Below the pieces are notes generated by a model, which saw only the letters and a program-made list of their open reading frames with translations, was not told where the DNA came from and did not search any database. The translations under genes and the position numbers were made by a program. Of a DNA stretch of 64,000 bases, positions 47,281 through 58,380 are shown piece after piece. The stretch covers positions 1 through 64,000 of the forward strand of contig MU858102.1 in NCBI GenBank assembly GCA_033297075.1, read 5' to 3'. Within the stretch, counting starts at the first letter, position 1. Every line of letters begins with the position of its first letter. The stretch is from Rhypophila decipiens (taxonomy: Eukaryota; Ascomycota; Sordariomycetes; Sordariales; Naviculisporaceae).

Positions 47281-49469
47281 GGTTTCTGGTTTCTGGTAGA
47301 AAGTGTGGGATGCCTTTGTCTTCCTTGCGATGTATAATGGAACCAAGAAAAGCCAGCTGCTGTGTCATACCTAGTATCACGTCTATAGATTTGTGCTTTT
47401 GTCCTTCGCGCTTTGCTCACTGCTGCTGTAAGCTCACTTACTCCAGTAAAAGGGAGGATGTAATGCACCAAAGACCGTTCTCTAACTTTGACAAGATCTC
47501 TGAATTTTGATGAGTAGCAGCTGCAGGATGAAAAGGGAGGTGTGTTTCCTCTCGCATGTCTTCTTTCGCTAGCGCTTGAGTTGTCATGCTTCTTTCTCTT
47601 CATTTGTTCACCAGATTCTGCAGGGGATTTTTGGTCTTCTGCATTGAAACTTTGCTCTTTACAAGGTCAGACTGTATCGGTGCCCTGCCATGCCCCGTTG
47701 ACCAACTGATGTTGGTCCTTTAGTGCTGTGATCATGCTGCAGGCTAAATTGTGCTGCCACTACAAGGGGGCGTTGGAACATGTAGGACCGAGGCGAACCT
47801 GCATATGCTACAGTGCCTTTCATAGAGTTGTACTACTACCTCAAAGGTTCGACAAAGCTTTCTGTGTGGTATTTGAAAGCCTGCCTGTGTTGTTGATATT
47901 CGGTCTCACCCGTTGCCAAGCAATTTCAGGCACGACCTACAACGCTGTCATTGGGAAGAAGTACAACTTCAGTAATATCGTTTCGAGGGAAATTTTCCTC
48001 CGGTTTTGACCGCCTCCAAGGCGTCTTTTTAATAATACTAAAACCCACCCCCACCCGGCTACATACATACCTGTTGAAATATGGCTGGATTAGTGCCTGT
48101 CATTACGATTACAAGCTCCTATGCTTGTTGATCGTTAAGGGGCTTACACCAGCTCTGTCAAGGTTGACAATGTCTTGTGTACTGCACAAGCAGACTCTAC
48201 TGTACAAGCACGTGCAATATGCAACCAGTGTGACGGATAGTCTACCGATTAGCTCATCAGCATGTGGTCCATGCCACCGGCACAGACCCACTGGCATCTG
48301 AGGGACAAAAACCTAATCTTGGTCATGACATTTCTTCTTCTTCTTCTTCCTTTCTTTCTTATCTTAGAATCTTAAGTCCTAGCAATACAATAGTTTGGCC
48401 TCACCAGCCTACTTGCGTGCGGTTCGTGACAACCGGGAAGTTTATCATGGTGCAGTATGCCACCAGAAAGTCTATCGTAGTACAATATGGAGCTGCAAAC
48501 TATGCATGATAAATTTTGCGTGTTATCAAACTTTGCAGGCATTATTGCGGGCTATTATGTGCTGCAAAAAGGTGGATACAAGCCATGGAAGTGCCCAGAG
48601 TCGGATTCACGCTTAAATAGCTTTCTTTTCTCCTTCGTGTGACGGGCTGAGGCCCTGTTCTGGCCTTAGCAACCCTCGGTCAGGGATCCCCTAGCTGAAG
48701 CTATTCCCAGATTTGTCACGCTAGCAGCGCACGCACCACCACAGCATATCTAGAACCTTCTGTATCTTTCTGGTCACAGCATCACAGTCATGTATATTAG
48801 GAAGCACATCTTTCAGTCTTTCGATCTCTTCTTCTTTTTGTCACGGCACCAAACCAGTCACGTGGCCACGTGCCAAACCCCACTATTATCTAGATAGCTC
48901 GGAAGCTCTAGCTTCCACAAGGATTCCTTTCCTCTTCATAGCACAACGCAGTTACCAGCCCCAGACCCAATGTTGCCCTGTGACACTTTTATCCTCACTT
49001 GAGGATGTTATGAAACGGTCCTTGGCTGCCCCAACTGACCCTGTGTGACACCTGCTAACAGCTGGTGGGCCAAGGGGGTCTGGCCCCGAAATGTAGAATA
49101 CCGGGGCCATGGCCCCGAGTGACCCGGATTTCGGGTCATCAGGGCCAGGCACACTACAATCATTACACTGAGATAGTTTCCTATATAGTAGCAAGGTGCG
49201 CAGCACCTTCCGTCCGAGGATTCTTGAACTCCTCACGCAAGCAATAAAGTTCATTGTCTACTATCTTGTTATCCGCAAGCTCTTAGTTAGAGCAGCCTGC
49301 TTATAGTGACAGTGCACGCACTTGTCTGACCGTTCAACAACCTCCTTATATCACTGTCAACCTCCGTTAGGCGTCCAGCCTTACAGTCTGAAACCCTCAC
49401 AGGTGCAGGTTGTAACACGTACCTGCCATCACCTTACACTCCAGCAAACTACCATCTCTAACTTTTCCC
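47281..49469. other. gene-poor region, possible retroelement debris
   Basis: About 2.2 kb with no supported gene. Around 48975-49420 are features reminiscent of a fungal LTR: TGTGACACCTGCTAAC near 49045, an AATAAAGTTCATTG signal near 49245, and a GGTTGTAACA end near 49410. No matching target-site duplication or second LTR was found. A CTTCTTCTTCTTC microsatellite lies near 48330. Confidence 0.35.
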
Positions 49470-49700
49470 ATGATGACCCCCCGAGAAGCTAGTAAGCCTA
49501 CTAGCTTTACCCTGTTTCCTCGTTCGCCAGCCGAGCTTCGCTTACTAATATGGGAGTTTGCAGTTGGATGCAATAATGTTCCCAGAGTTTTCAGACTCCA
49601 GTACTACGATGGTCAGCTTGCTAAAGTTTCTGTCTTACTGGACGCTTTGAAAATAGCCTGCAGTGAGAGTTATAACATATATAAGAATACAAATAACTAA
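49470..49700 (+). pseudogene. 2EXR-domain protein fragment
   Basis: A 76-codon frame starts with the 2EXR signature FTLFPRSPAELRLLIWEFAVG...PRVFRLQYYDGQ, the N-terminal hallmark of a large fungal family of unknown function. Family members are usually 250-400 residues. Here the frame stops at 49700, after a Tyr/Asn-rich end, in AT-rich sequence. A possible continuation (49805-50002) has no clear family match. I call it truncated, though an undetected intron could extend it. Confidence 0.55.
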
Positions 49701-50187
49701 CTTACATAATTTTTATTCTTAGAAAAGAACTTTGTTTCGCCACTGCCCCATTATTTCTAGCTTCATATTGCCACGGCGGTTAATATTCAACTGATAGGAA
49801 ACTGATGTTCAGCTTTCCGAAAGTTGCTACTGTATGGTGTGGATGGTGCTTAAAAATATTGGGTGGGGGACCTGAGGTGTCGGAATATGCGACCATTCGG
49901 GGGCTGAAGAATCTAACCCATGTGAGGGAGACTGTACCATGTACCACCTTACGCAGCGACAGGTGGAACGTATTGATTGGTGGTTCTTCCGAAGCGCCTT
50001 AGGTGGAGACAACCTCCATTTCGGTCTTTATATATATACTTTGTAAGACATTAGCGATAAGCTAACCCACAAAACCGACTATCAATAGTCTGATTGTAGG
50101 GCAACACAACATGAATCCCTTAACTTCGCGCGACTTGGATATAGAGGGGCAGCCCGGCACAGCCAACCAGTTCGGAGACGGAACCAG
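49701..50187. other. intergenic, 5' flank of NB-ARC gene
   Basis: About 0.5 kb; a motifless 65-codon frame (49805-50002) and probable promoter sequence with TATATATATAC near 50025. Confidence 0.4.
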
Positions 50188-50490
50188 ATGTTCGCCAGCT
50201 TCGGGGGGTTGCAGAAGAATATTGAGGGCGGCAACTACGAGTCAGGCGGGGGGGTTATGAACATTGGTATGATCCCGTCCAAAGAGTCGACTAGGTGAAG
50301 GGGTATGGATTACTCCTTGAGAAGTTGAGCGGAACGCTGACCTTGGGAGTAAATAGTCAACAATATCAATCGCGTTTCTGCAGAGGGTTAGTACTCGGTC
50401 AGCCTAAGAAGGCTTCGTATCTGACAGTCCACGGAATCAGCACCCAGCTCCAAAGTCAGTCGTGTAATCCCCCTCCCCCGTAACGAGGAC

Positions 50491-52699
50491 ATGGTCGATC
50501 GCACCCACATCTTCGCCCGGCTCGATGCCCTCTTGCCGCCGAAATCCGACTACCAGAGCGCCGCCCTATGCGGCCTCGGCGGTTCCGGGTAAGCTGTTCC
50601 TACTCTCGCGGTAACGTGCTTGCTTGGACTAATAACTGTGAAGGAAAACCCAGGTAGCGCTTGAATACGCCTACAACCGATGCCGCGACCCCGCATGCTC
50701 TGTCTTTTGGGTGCACGCCGACAACGAGACGACCTTCGCCCAGGACTACAAGTCGATCGCAAGGAGGCTAGGACTCGCTAAGCTCGACGGCGAGAAACTT
50801 CTGACGGCTGTACGCGAGCGGATCGAGAGCGGGCCCCCATGGCTGCTCGTCCTCGACAACGCCGACGACTTGGCACTGTTTGGCGTCGGCCTGCCATCCC
50901 ACAACACATCATCTGGCCGGCCAGAGGAATTGATGAGCTTATACAACTACGTCCCCAGTAGTGGTACTGGGACGGTGCTCTGGACAAGCCGCGACGAGCG
51001 CATCGTTGGCACTCTGGTGGGCTCGCGACGCGGGATCCAGGTTGGCCCGATGAGTCCCGGCGAGGCGAAAATACTACTTGGGACGTCAAGAAACGAAGAG
51101 GTCGCCAGCAAGGAGGCCGTCGACGCTGAGAAACTACTCCAAGAGCTGCAGTGGCTTCCCCTTGCCATCTCGCAGGCTGGGGCCTACTTACGGAGAACGT
51201 CAACGCCGATCACAGAGTACTTGTCAAAGCTCGCAGAGGAACGATGGCAGACGCTCAAGGAGACAGAATTTGATCGGCACCGACGGCCCAATGTTCCCAA
51301 CAGCGTTTTGGAGACGTGGAACATTTCCATCGAACGCATCCGACGGGAAAATAAGATGGCATACAGAATCATGCACATTATTGCGTACATCAACAACCAG
51401 GACATCCCGTTCGAGATCATGACAGCAGCTGGTCTATTTGGCGACGAGGGCGGAGTGGGAGATGCTGGGCAGAATAAGGGTCGGGTGGTAAAAGCCGTTA
51501 CTCGGCTGAAGGAGTTTTCGTTCCTTGGATTTCTCAGGGGAGTGGACGACACGCGGAGCTACGAGATGCATAAGCTTGTGCAGGAGGCGACGCGGTACGG
51601 ACTTGGTGTAAGGAATCCAGAGAACGAAATACATTTCTCGGGTGCGGCACTCCAGATCATGGCGGAGCTGTTTCCCGAGCGCAAGCGAGAAGCATGGGCA
51701 GAGTGCGAGAGGTACATCGCACACGCGGTACAGGTGGGTGAGTGGGCAGAGGTTTGCAATCGGAAGGCTGAAGTGTCTGATCTTTTGACTCGGGTTTCAG
51801 ACTATTTGTACGACCGTGGTAGATGGAGGGAGAAGGAGCCGGTAGATCAGAGGGCGTACGAGCTGAGGCGGGCGGTGCTCGGGGAGAAGCATCTGGATAC
51901 GATTCGGAGTATGGCGGAGCTCGCAACAACATACCATCAGCAGGGTCGGTATGCTGAGGCCGAGTCGATATACATCAAAGTGCTGGAGCTGCGGCGGGAG
52001 GTTCTCGGGGAGAAGCATCCGGATACGATTTGGAGTATGGCGGACCTCGCGGCGACATACCATCAGCAGGGTCGGTATGCTGAGGCCGAGTCGATATACA
52101 TCAAAGTGCTGGAGCTGCGGCGGGAGGTTCGCGGGGAGAAGCATCCGGATACGATTCGGAGTATGGCGGACCTCGCGGCGACATACCATCAGCAGGGTCG
52201 GTATGCTGAGGCCGAGCCGATGAAGATCAAAGTGCTCGAGCTGCTGCAGGAGGTTCTCGGGGAGAAGCATCCGGATACGATTCGGAGTATGGCGGACCTC
52301 GCAGCGACATACTATACACAGGGTCGGTATACTGAGGCCGAGTCGATATTCATCAAAGTGTTGGAACTGCGGCGGGAGGTTCTTGGGGAGAAGCATCCGG
52401 ATACGATTGGGAGTATGGCGGACCTCGCGGCGACATACCATCAGCAGGGTCGTTATGCTGAGGCCGAGCCGATATACATCAAAGTACTGGAGCTGCGGCG
52501 GGAGGTTCTCGGGGAGAAGCATCCTGATTCTCTCCACGCGATGCACGATCTCGCAATTACCTGGAACAGCCGAGGCCGCCGGGATGACGCTATTGGTCTC
52601 ATGAATAAATGCCTGCGGTTGAGACAAACGGCTTTGGGACCGGACCACCCATTCACGAAGCAATCAGTCCAATCTCTCGATAGCTGGGAGAATGGGTAG
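50491..52699 (+). CDS. NB-ARC-TPR STAND (NLR-like) protein; 5' exons unresolved
   Basis: Coding exons 50491-50588 and 50644-52699 give 717 residues from the ATG in NEDMVDRTHIF. The frame also continues upstream to an acceptor at 50427 (IPLPRNEDMV is family-like), so one or more 5' exons exist; candidates lie at 50188-50266 and near 50357-50386 but do not join cleanly. NB-ARC features: P-loop GGSGKTQVALEYAY (split by the 55-nt intron), Walker B LLVLDNADD, and a downstream helical ARC region. The C-terminal third has six 42-residue TPRs (LGEKHPDTIRSMADLAATYHQQGRYAEAE...), the first five nearly identical. Fungal NB-ARC-TPR proteins are non-self recognition candidates in which repeats evolve fast. 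A long antisense frame over the repeats is an artefact. Confidence 0.85.
51878..52633 (+). repeat. 126-bp TPR-coding tandem repeat, six copies
   Basis: Units start at 51878, 52004, 52130, 52256, 52382 and 52508, each exactly 126 bp. Copies 1-5 are nearly identical at DNA level; copy 6 has diverged. Differences between copies cluster at a few codons: the residue after DTI (R/W/R/R/G), HQQ/YTQ, SIY/PMK/SIF/PIY and REV/QEV. Near identity points to recent amplification or concerted evolution. Confidence 0.92.
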
Positions 52700-53268
52700 C
52701 TCGGAGGCGCTTGGCTGTGGCGGGGTCCATCTGTAGCCTGAGGGTATGCGATCTGCGTGCGGACAAGCAAGAGAAACAGCCGAGCACTTCTTATTTCGGT
52801 GCAGACGGTGGACTGCACAATGTGCAGAGATGCTCCATGACAAGTATAGGGACCTTCCCAGTTGCCAGTTGCCGAGACGGAGCTCAAAACATAACTGAAG
52901 CTTATCGTCTCTCCTTGCTCTTACAGCTCTACTCCCAAGTTTCAAAGTGTTTCACTGAAGTAATAAAAGGGTTCGCGCTATCTATCAACAACATGCTCCG
53001 GCTACTCCCAGTGTCCACCATGCGCCATATCCAACCACTCATTTACTTATGCGCAGGCAGCGGACTAGGATATTATTGAGAGCGAGGTGCAGATGGTCTT
53101 GCACAGAACTACCTGCAAAATGCTAAGGGAGATGGAAAACGGGCGATGGCCACCCCATGTACCATATCACCTGAGCTATTCGTATTCCTCGTCCTTGACT
53201 GCCATTTAGTCATGGCATCCGCTCAAGCGCTATGACATATTTGAATTACTCAACTCAGTTTTCCACAA
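52700..53268. other. intergenic
   Basis: About 0.6 kb; frames at 52711-53079 (+) are motifless. Confidence 0.45.
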
Positions 53269-54300
53269 TCATTTACAACGAGCCCTCTCCTTAAATATAT
53301 CATAGAAATGCTCCTTTGCTAGGTGATTCTGAAAATTCCCAACCCCAACATACGTATTACTCCGAATTGCTTCGCGCGTTTTCATAGAATCAGCCTCTTG
53401 GATACAATTTGGCTCTGGACAACATATTAAGCTGACCTCGTCATATCTACGTAAATGCACTTTCATATGGTTCCTTGCTTTATAAACAGTATAGAATGTA
53501 GTGGAATCACCATGCTCCCAATAGCAAAAGAAACATTGGTTTCGGGCACAGCGCTTTTAAACTTGAGGAGCTGTTCTTGGTAGTTTTGGTCACGGTGGCT
53601 CTCTCGTCCGTCCCAGGCAAACGAGTGTGTTGGCCGTACACAATTGGTATCGCAAATTTATGTCTTCGTCTAATTTAGTCTCTCGGTATCTGCACAAATG
53701 AGTTCTGCGAGCATTCTTTCGCTCTTCGAGTCGATGGCTTGGCTCCTGATTCGTTTAGAGCATCGAGATAAGCACTGTACTCATTTCGAATCCGCTGGTT
53801 GATCTCAATGGTGTTGATCTCTTCAAAGAACTTCTACCTCGTATTTTCTTTCGTCACTTTACGAATCAACACGTTCATCGAAGTGATCTTAGCCGCAACG
53901 TTTGCATACATTCCGTAAAGTTCGGTTCAATCCTTCTTAGCCTGTCTTACATTCCCTGATTCGAGACAAACTTCTCTGTACAACATTTCGCTAAGCTCTA
54001 TAAGCCACAAGATACCATAATAGCCCTTGCTTGCTCTAATTCTTGTTGGCCCGCATCAGTAGGCGCTCCAGGGTCGACGTAACGGCTCATATGCGTCGCC
54101 GCGCTTATTAGTACTTTCTTAGACAGTCATCCAATAAACGCGGCGACGGTATGGCATTGAAGTTTTTGGTTGATATACGCTTGGTATATACCAGCATTCT
54201 TGTGGCTCATCACTTGTTGGAGCTGTCCCTTCGTTCCGATGGCTAGTAGAATGAGTAATATGAAGCTGAATTTTACTACAAACCTGGATCTCTTGTTTCA
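53269..54300 (-). pseudogene. decayed DUF3435 (FluG-like/Starship captain-type) tyrosine recombinase
   Basis: Reading the minus strand from 54300 downwards gives broken but recognisable text. QQVMSHKNAGIYQAYINQKL looks like the H...Y catalytic end of a DUF3435 tyrosine recombinase. It is followed, after one in-frame stop, by KKVLISAATHMSRYVDPGAPTD, the usual block after the catalytic domain. Further down, LYREVCLESGNVRQAKKD, KITSMNVLIRKVTKENT and FEEINTIEINQRIRNEYSAY are separated by stops. Near the end, HSFAWDGRESHRDQNYQEQL shifts phase into RNQCFFCYWEHG and then CCPEPNC...HLAKEH, a Cys/His segment like the family's C-terminal zinc-finger-type tail. At least three stops and one frameshift make it non-functional. 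The N-terminal half upstream of 54300 was not recognisable. Starship elements carry such genes at one end, but no element boundary is visible. Confidence 0.6.
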
Positions 54301-54600
54301 TAAAAGTCGATTCTAGAACAACAGTCCAAGCTCCGACAAACCATATCTTGCAGTAGAAGATGCCACATGTCTCTTTATTTGCTTCTTCTATTCTCTTAAT
54401 GGCCTATGTTCTCATCAAAGTGCCTCATTGAAATAGCATCTTACTTGATTTTTAAAGTGGACAATCTCTCGTTTTCCCTTACCCTCCCTCCCATTACCCT
54501 ATCCCACAAAACTTCCACACTGCACCCCTAGCGCCGTGAAAGTACCATTCACCGCTCTCCGACTACGGTAATTGCTCTCCTCTACGAGTAGTAATAGAGC

Positions 54601-56868
54601 CTACCATTCGTGTTCGGGGTGACTCCACTCCCACCCTTCAAGTTCACTCTCCTCCCAGTTGTAGCGATTGACATACTGTGAAATTATTTCGTCCTCTCTC
54701 GCGGCGTCGTAGGCTAGCCATGGAATCTTCCCACTCTTCTTCAAGTTGTATTTGATACCGCCTTTGGCCTTAATGTACTCGCGAGAGCATTCAAATCTAG
54801 GTCCAATCATCGACGGTTTCGCAGTCTGGTTGATAAAAGCTCGCATTGTGTAGCCCACTGGTAAGGCCTCGGCCACATCTCCTGCCTCTTCACCGTCCCA
54901 GCTATCCCAGAACTCCAGGGCGTCACGACCGAGGGCAGTTTCTCCTGTGTGGTGAGTGAACCTCCAAACCTCTGTTCTGTATCTTCTCGAGGTGTATTCG
55001 CCATATGGTGATGTGCTGTCGGGTAGATGGATGTCGGCGTTGTAAGGCTCCTGCCAGAAGTAAACGTCCCTATTTGGATCGCGGGCTACCACCCATCGGA
55101 GCCCGTCCTCGGGGTTTCCATCTATGGATTCTGGGTGTCGATGCCCCGAATTTGAGCTTCCAGCAACCTCCTCGCCATCACTTGAATCAATCAAGTCACC
55201 ATCCAGAATTCTTTCAGAGGGGTTGAAGTCAGTCCCTTCCATGTAGCTGTATCCTTCGAGGTCCCTAACGTCTCCGTTTTCCATATCGAGCGCCTTGGTT
55301 TCTTCCAGGTCATACATGGTGCAAACGATGTCACAGCGGGCTCTTGTATCAGACACCGATCCAGAATGAAAGGCACTCGAATCAAAGATGGCGACGTGAG
55401 TGTAGATTAGACTGTCCCCTCTGACGTTCTTGAGCTCGGCTGCCAGGTTAGAACTACTCTTACTCGGCTCCGGGGCAAATGACCCATTCATGAAATCAAC
55501 CAGTTGCTTTTCGCCAACTTTATGCGGCAGAAGTAGTGGATCGGGGAAGTGATCGGGAGAGTCAGAGTCCTCGGAATCAGGGAAGATGACTTCACTGGGG
55601 AGGTTTTCAAAACCTGGGTCCGTATCACCTGCCTCTGGCGTAAGGATGATGAAACGGTCCAGGTTGAGAGTCGCTGACGAAACATTCCCCGTCAGTAAAG
55701 TAAGCAAGAGTTTGACCGTTATCTGGCATTCGTTGAGACACAGAGCTCTCAGAGAGTGTGCCTGTCTTCTCATAAAGTTCCTCAATGTATGAACAGTATC
55801 AATACGGAAAATGCAGCTCGTAATCTGTAGCTCACAGAGATTCTGCCATATAAACTCGGTATCCTCCGGCGTGGGAGGCAACGTTGTCCCAGTAGCTCCC
55901 CGTACTCGGCCAGCGAGGATTGCATCCACTGCGGAAACATCGAACCTGTGTTTTTCGGCGCAGATATGAAGGGACTGCAAGTTGGCTGCTGTACGTACGC
56001 ACTGCCCCAGCTGGAGCAGTTCATGAGGATCTCCCCAGTGCGATATGCAAACGTCGAGATGCGTCAAGTTGCGGAACGCAGTTTGAAGAAGTGCGGAGTC
56101 GATATGAACTGAAAACGATCCTGTGTTCACATTTTCATCGGAGATATAAAGGCGCGTAATGTAACGATCGGGAGGCCGAGATGCCGCCAGCGGAAGAAGA
56201 AAGTCGAACAAACCGCGGTTAGTCCTACCGCTCGCCGATCGATCGAGACAAAGGTAATCCCCAAGCAAAGCTTGAGCCGTAAGAGGATAGCATTGTGTGG
56301 CCCGGGTAGATGTGAGTGGGTGATCGGTCTCCATTGGCTTTGAAACAAGAGTGTGGACGCCCGGCATGGAATCCGCGGCTTTGAAAATTTGTGCCAGCGG
56401 GAGAATCTCAGGGCGGGAAGGTGCCTCAAAGTCGTCATCTCTTTCATGTGGAGTTGGCACCCAATCGAGCGACAAGACCTGGTGGGCGATGTTACGACAG
56501 ATGTCCTGGTTGAAACTCGGCATCCAGTTATTGGGCTCGGTGGGACCGTCTTTGATGAAAGAATTGATGACTGGTACGCAAATGGGCACGTTCGAGAGCA
56601 GCTCGTGCCACGTGATAACTCTGACCTGAGCGGCAAGGCGAGATTCAGAGGCGATTCCGATAAAAGCATCGACATCACGACGAAGTCTGGATATGCCGAC
56701 GGTGTGGAACAGACAGCTAATTGTAGGGCCGTACGCAAGTTGGCGACAAGTCAGTCGGAGACTTTTCCAGTCATCATGGTCAAGCTCGCGCGCGCGGAGG
56801 ATCTTGAGGAGAATCTCATAGGGCAAACCTAGAAGAGTGTCTCCCGCTTTTGCCTTGTTCAAGGCCAT
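54601..56868 (-). CDS. F-box domain protein
   Basis: Single exon; 755 residues from the MALNKAKAG methionine, or 790 from an in-frame ATG at 56973 whose extra residues look like leader. Residues ~10-60 form an F-box-like helix set (TLLGLPYEILLKILRARELDHDDWKSLRLTCRQLAYGP), the part that binds Skp1 in SCF ubiquitin ligases. The middle (~280-440) has leucine-rich stretches typical of substrate-binding regions of fungal F-box proteins (LHICAEKHRFDVSAVDAI, SLRALCLNECQITVKLLLTLL). The C-terminal third is acidic and Trp-rich, with no known domain. Large lineage-specific F-box proteins of this shape are common in Sordariomycetes; the target is unknown. Confidence 0.78.
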   Translation of the reverse strand: MALNKAKAGDTLLGLPYEILLKILRARELDHDDWKSLRLTCRQLAYGPTISCLFHTVGISRLRRDVDAFIGIASESRLAAQVRVITWHELLSNVPICVPVINSFIKDGPTEPNNWMPSFNQDICRNIAHQVLSLDWVPTPHERDDDFEAPSRPEILPLAQIFKAADSMPGVHTLVSKPMETDHPLTSTRATQCYPLTAQALLGDYLCLDRSASGRTNRGLFDFLLPLAASRPPDRYITRLYISDENVNTGSFSVHIDSALLQTAFRNLTHLDVCISHWGDPHELLQLGQCVRTAANLQSLHICAEKHRFDVSAVDAILAGRVRGATGTTLPPTPEDTEFIWQNLCELQITSCIFRIDTVHTLRNFMRRQAHSLRALCLNECQITVKLLLTLLTGNVSSATLNLDRFIILTPEAGDTDPGFENLPSEVIFPDSEDSDSPDHFPDPLLLPHKVGEKQLVDFMNGSFAPEPSKSSSNLAAELKNVRGDSLIYTHVAIFDSSAFHSGSVSDTRARCDIVCTMYDLEETKALDMENGDVRDLEGYSYMEGTDFNPSERILDGDLIDSSDGEEVAGSSNSGHRHPESIDGNPEDGLRWVVARDPNRDVYFWQEPYNADIHLPDSTSPYGEYTSRRYRTEVWRFTHHTGETALGRDALEFWDSWDGEEAGDVAEALPVGYTMRAFINQTAKPSMIGPRFECSREYIKAKGGIKYNLKKSGKIPWLAYDAAREDEIISQYVNRYNWEESELEGWEWSHPEHEW

Positions 56869-57597
56869 CGGATTATGGTGGAGGGGGCGGCTGTGGTGCG
56901 CAGTCGACGTGGTGAAGATGAGATACAGAGCTTTTAAAGGCAGAAAGTGATGATAGCGAATCTCCGATCCCAAGGACGCGCGACTGGATATGGGTGAACG
57001 ACCTTAGCTAGGCCACGCCACTGGCCTCTGCGGTGGGAGTCCGGATGTTTGTGGGGGGGAATGGTAGCTAAAGCAACAGTGGCGGGACAAAGTATCGTTA
57101 ACAAAACGCTAGGCCAGCCGAGTGGGGTGCCAGCACAGTAAATTCAACCAGACTCGTCCGCAATCACATGATCGGTCACGTGATACCCCTCGTTTCCACC
57201 TCCAGCTAAGTCTTTTGGGATAAGCATCAACATTGGACTGCTTCAAAGGTTCCAGAGTTGCAAATTACCAGAGAATGGAGCCAGGTTCTTCTCAGTCCTT
57301 TCTTTCTTTGTACAATCAACAGATTGTCCATTTGTCCCATTCAGGTTTCCAAACAATTGTAGGTATGTCATCGACTTGCTACTAGCACTCCAGAACTAAT
57401 ACAGTTATAGCAGCTCTACATGACCATAAGGCAGCAGATTTAATTCAAATCAATCCACGGTTTGTTGAATTCTTCTCTGGCTAATGATCATAAATGACAG
57501 TCATCAATACGAGATGTCTAACCCGGATCTCAACTTCCTTGAGACGGTACATCTATCCACTGCATCCACCCCAATAAGCGCCAAAAGAACCCCAAAT
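56869..57597. other. intergenic
   Basis: About 0.7 kb containing the F-box promoter and the 3' side of the tyrosinase relic. A plus-strand frame (57484-57900) is the antisense of that relic. Confidence 0.5.
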
Positions 57598-57883
57598 CTA
57601 CCACGGCTCATAAACATAACACAACGGCGAGCCCCCAACAGTATCCATCGCCGCTCCGATAGTAATATTTCGATTGAGCGGCTCAAACCCCATGTTATCC
57701 GTCAACTTGCTCGTAGCCGACGGAGGCGAGTTATACATGGTCCCCGTCCCAGCGATAGTCTGTCTCTTTTTCCAATCCAGATTCTGCCAGATGAAATGCA
57801 ACCGGTCGATATTCCCATGGTGCAGGTAGAAGCCCGGCTCCAGGCTCGAAAAGTAAAAGTCACTGCCCGGATCACCACTGATA
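57598..57883 (-). pseudogene. 3' fragment of a tyrosinase (copper monooxygenase)
   Basis: An open segment from an acceptor-like TTACAG (at 57884) to a TAG stop encodes about 94 residues of the tyrosinase central domain end: GDPGSDFYFSSLEPGFYLHHGNIDRLHFIWQ, containing the last copper-B histidine pair, then the usual GTGTMYN and TVGGSPLCYVYEPW tail. The copper-A site and the first copper-B ligands should lie upstream, but 57884-58380 on this strand holds nothing tyrosinase-like. The gene is therefore 5'-truncated and inactive. Tyrosinases modify peptides in some UstYa clusters. This relic lies between the two precursor/UstYa pairs, 3 kb from the second, which may or may not be coincidence. Confidence 0.75.
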
Positions 57884-58380
57884 CTGTAATAACGTTATAG
57901 ATAGATTACCCGTGCAGGTAAGACATCTCTAAACGAAGCTTCTGTTAACTAATCTTTTTGACCCAACCGGATAACAATTAACCCGTATTATATAGTCACG
58001 AATAGACTCGTGGCAAAGGAATGTGGCACAGCCTATCTCCCTCTTTAACTTGCTCTGTGGACTCCCGTCAGCCGTGGTGCTGATACGGTGGAAATCATTA
58101 GATCCTGCCTAGCCAACACTTGAATTAGGTAACTCGGCAAAAGGCTTCGGAAATATGGACGTCTTCTACTGCGAGGCAGCAAGCTATGGCTGTTGGCACT
58201 GGTGATTCTAACCGGCAACCCGTGCCTTCCCTGGGATAATAGCATTTTAACGACATTAGAATCTTGACACGTTGTGTATTTTCGATGAAGACTTTATGTC
58301 ATCTTAATCCAACACAAAGAGAGTAATCATAATAGAGTAATCATAATAATTACGGTAAGGTTGTTATACACAGTGGGCGC
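57884..58380. other. intergenic
   Basis: About 0.5 kb; no tyrosinase upstream exons found. A motifless frame (58045-58245, -) and an AT-rich TAATCATAATAGAGTAATCATAATAAT direct repeat near 58325. Confidence 0.5.

Noticed and set aside
49044..49416. Definite LTR retrotransposon call
   Set aside because: No target-site duplication, second LTR or polymerase fragment could be seen; kept only as a weak finding.
51797..52663. 288-codon antisense frame over the TPR repeats
   Set aside because: It arises from the near-identical 126-bp units read in reverse; periodic and without domain features. The sense strand encodes clear TPRs.
57484..57900. 138-codon plus-strand frame
   Set aside because: Exact antisense of the tyrosinase fragment, which is the recognisable coding strand.
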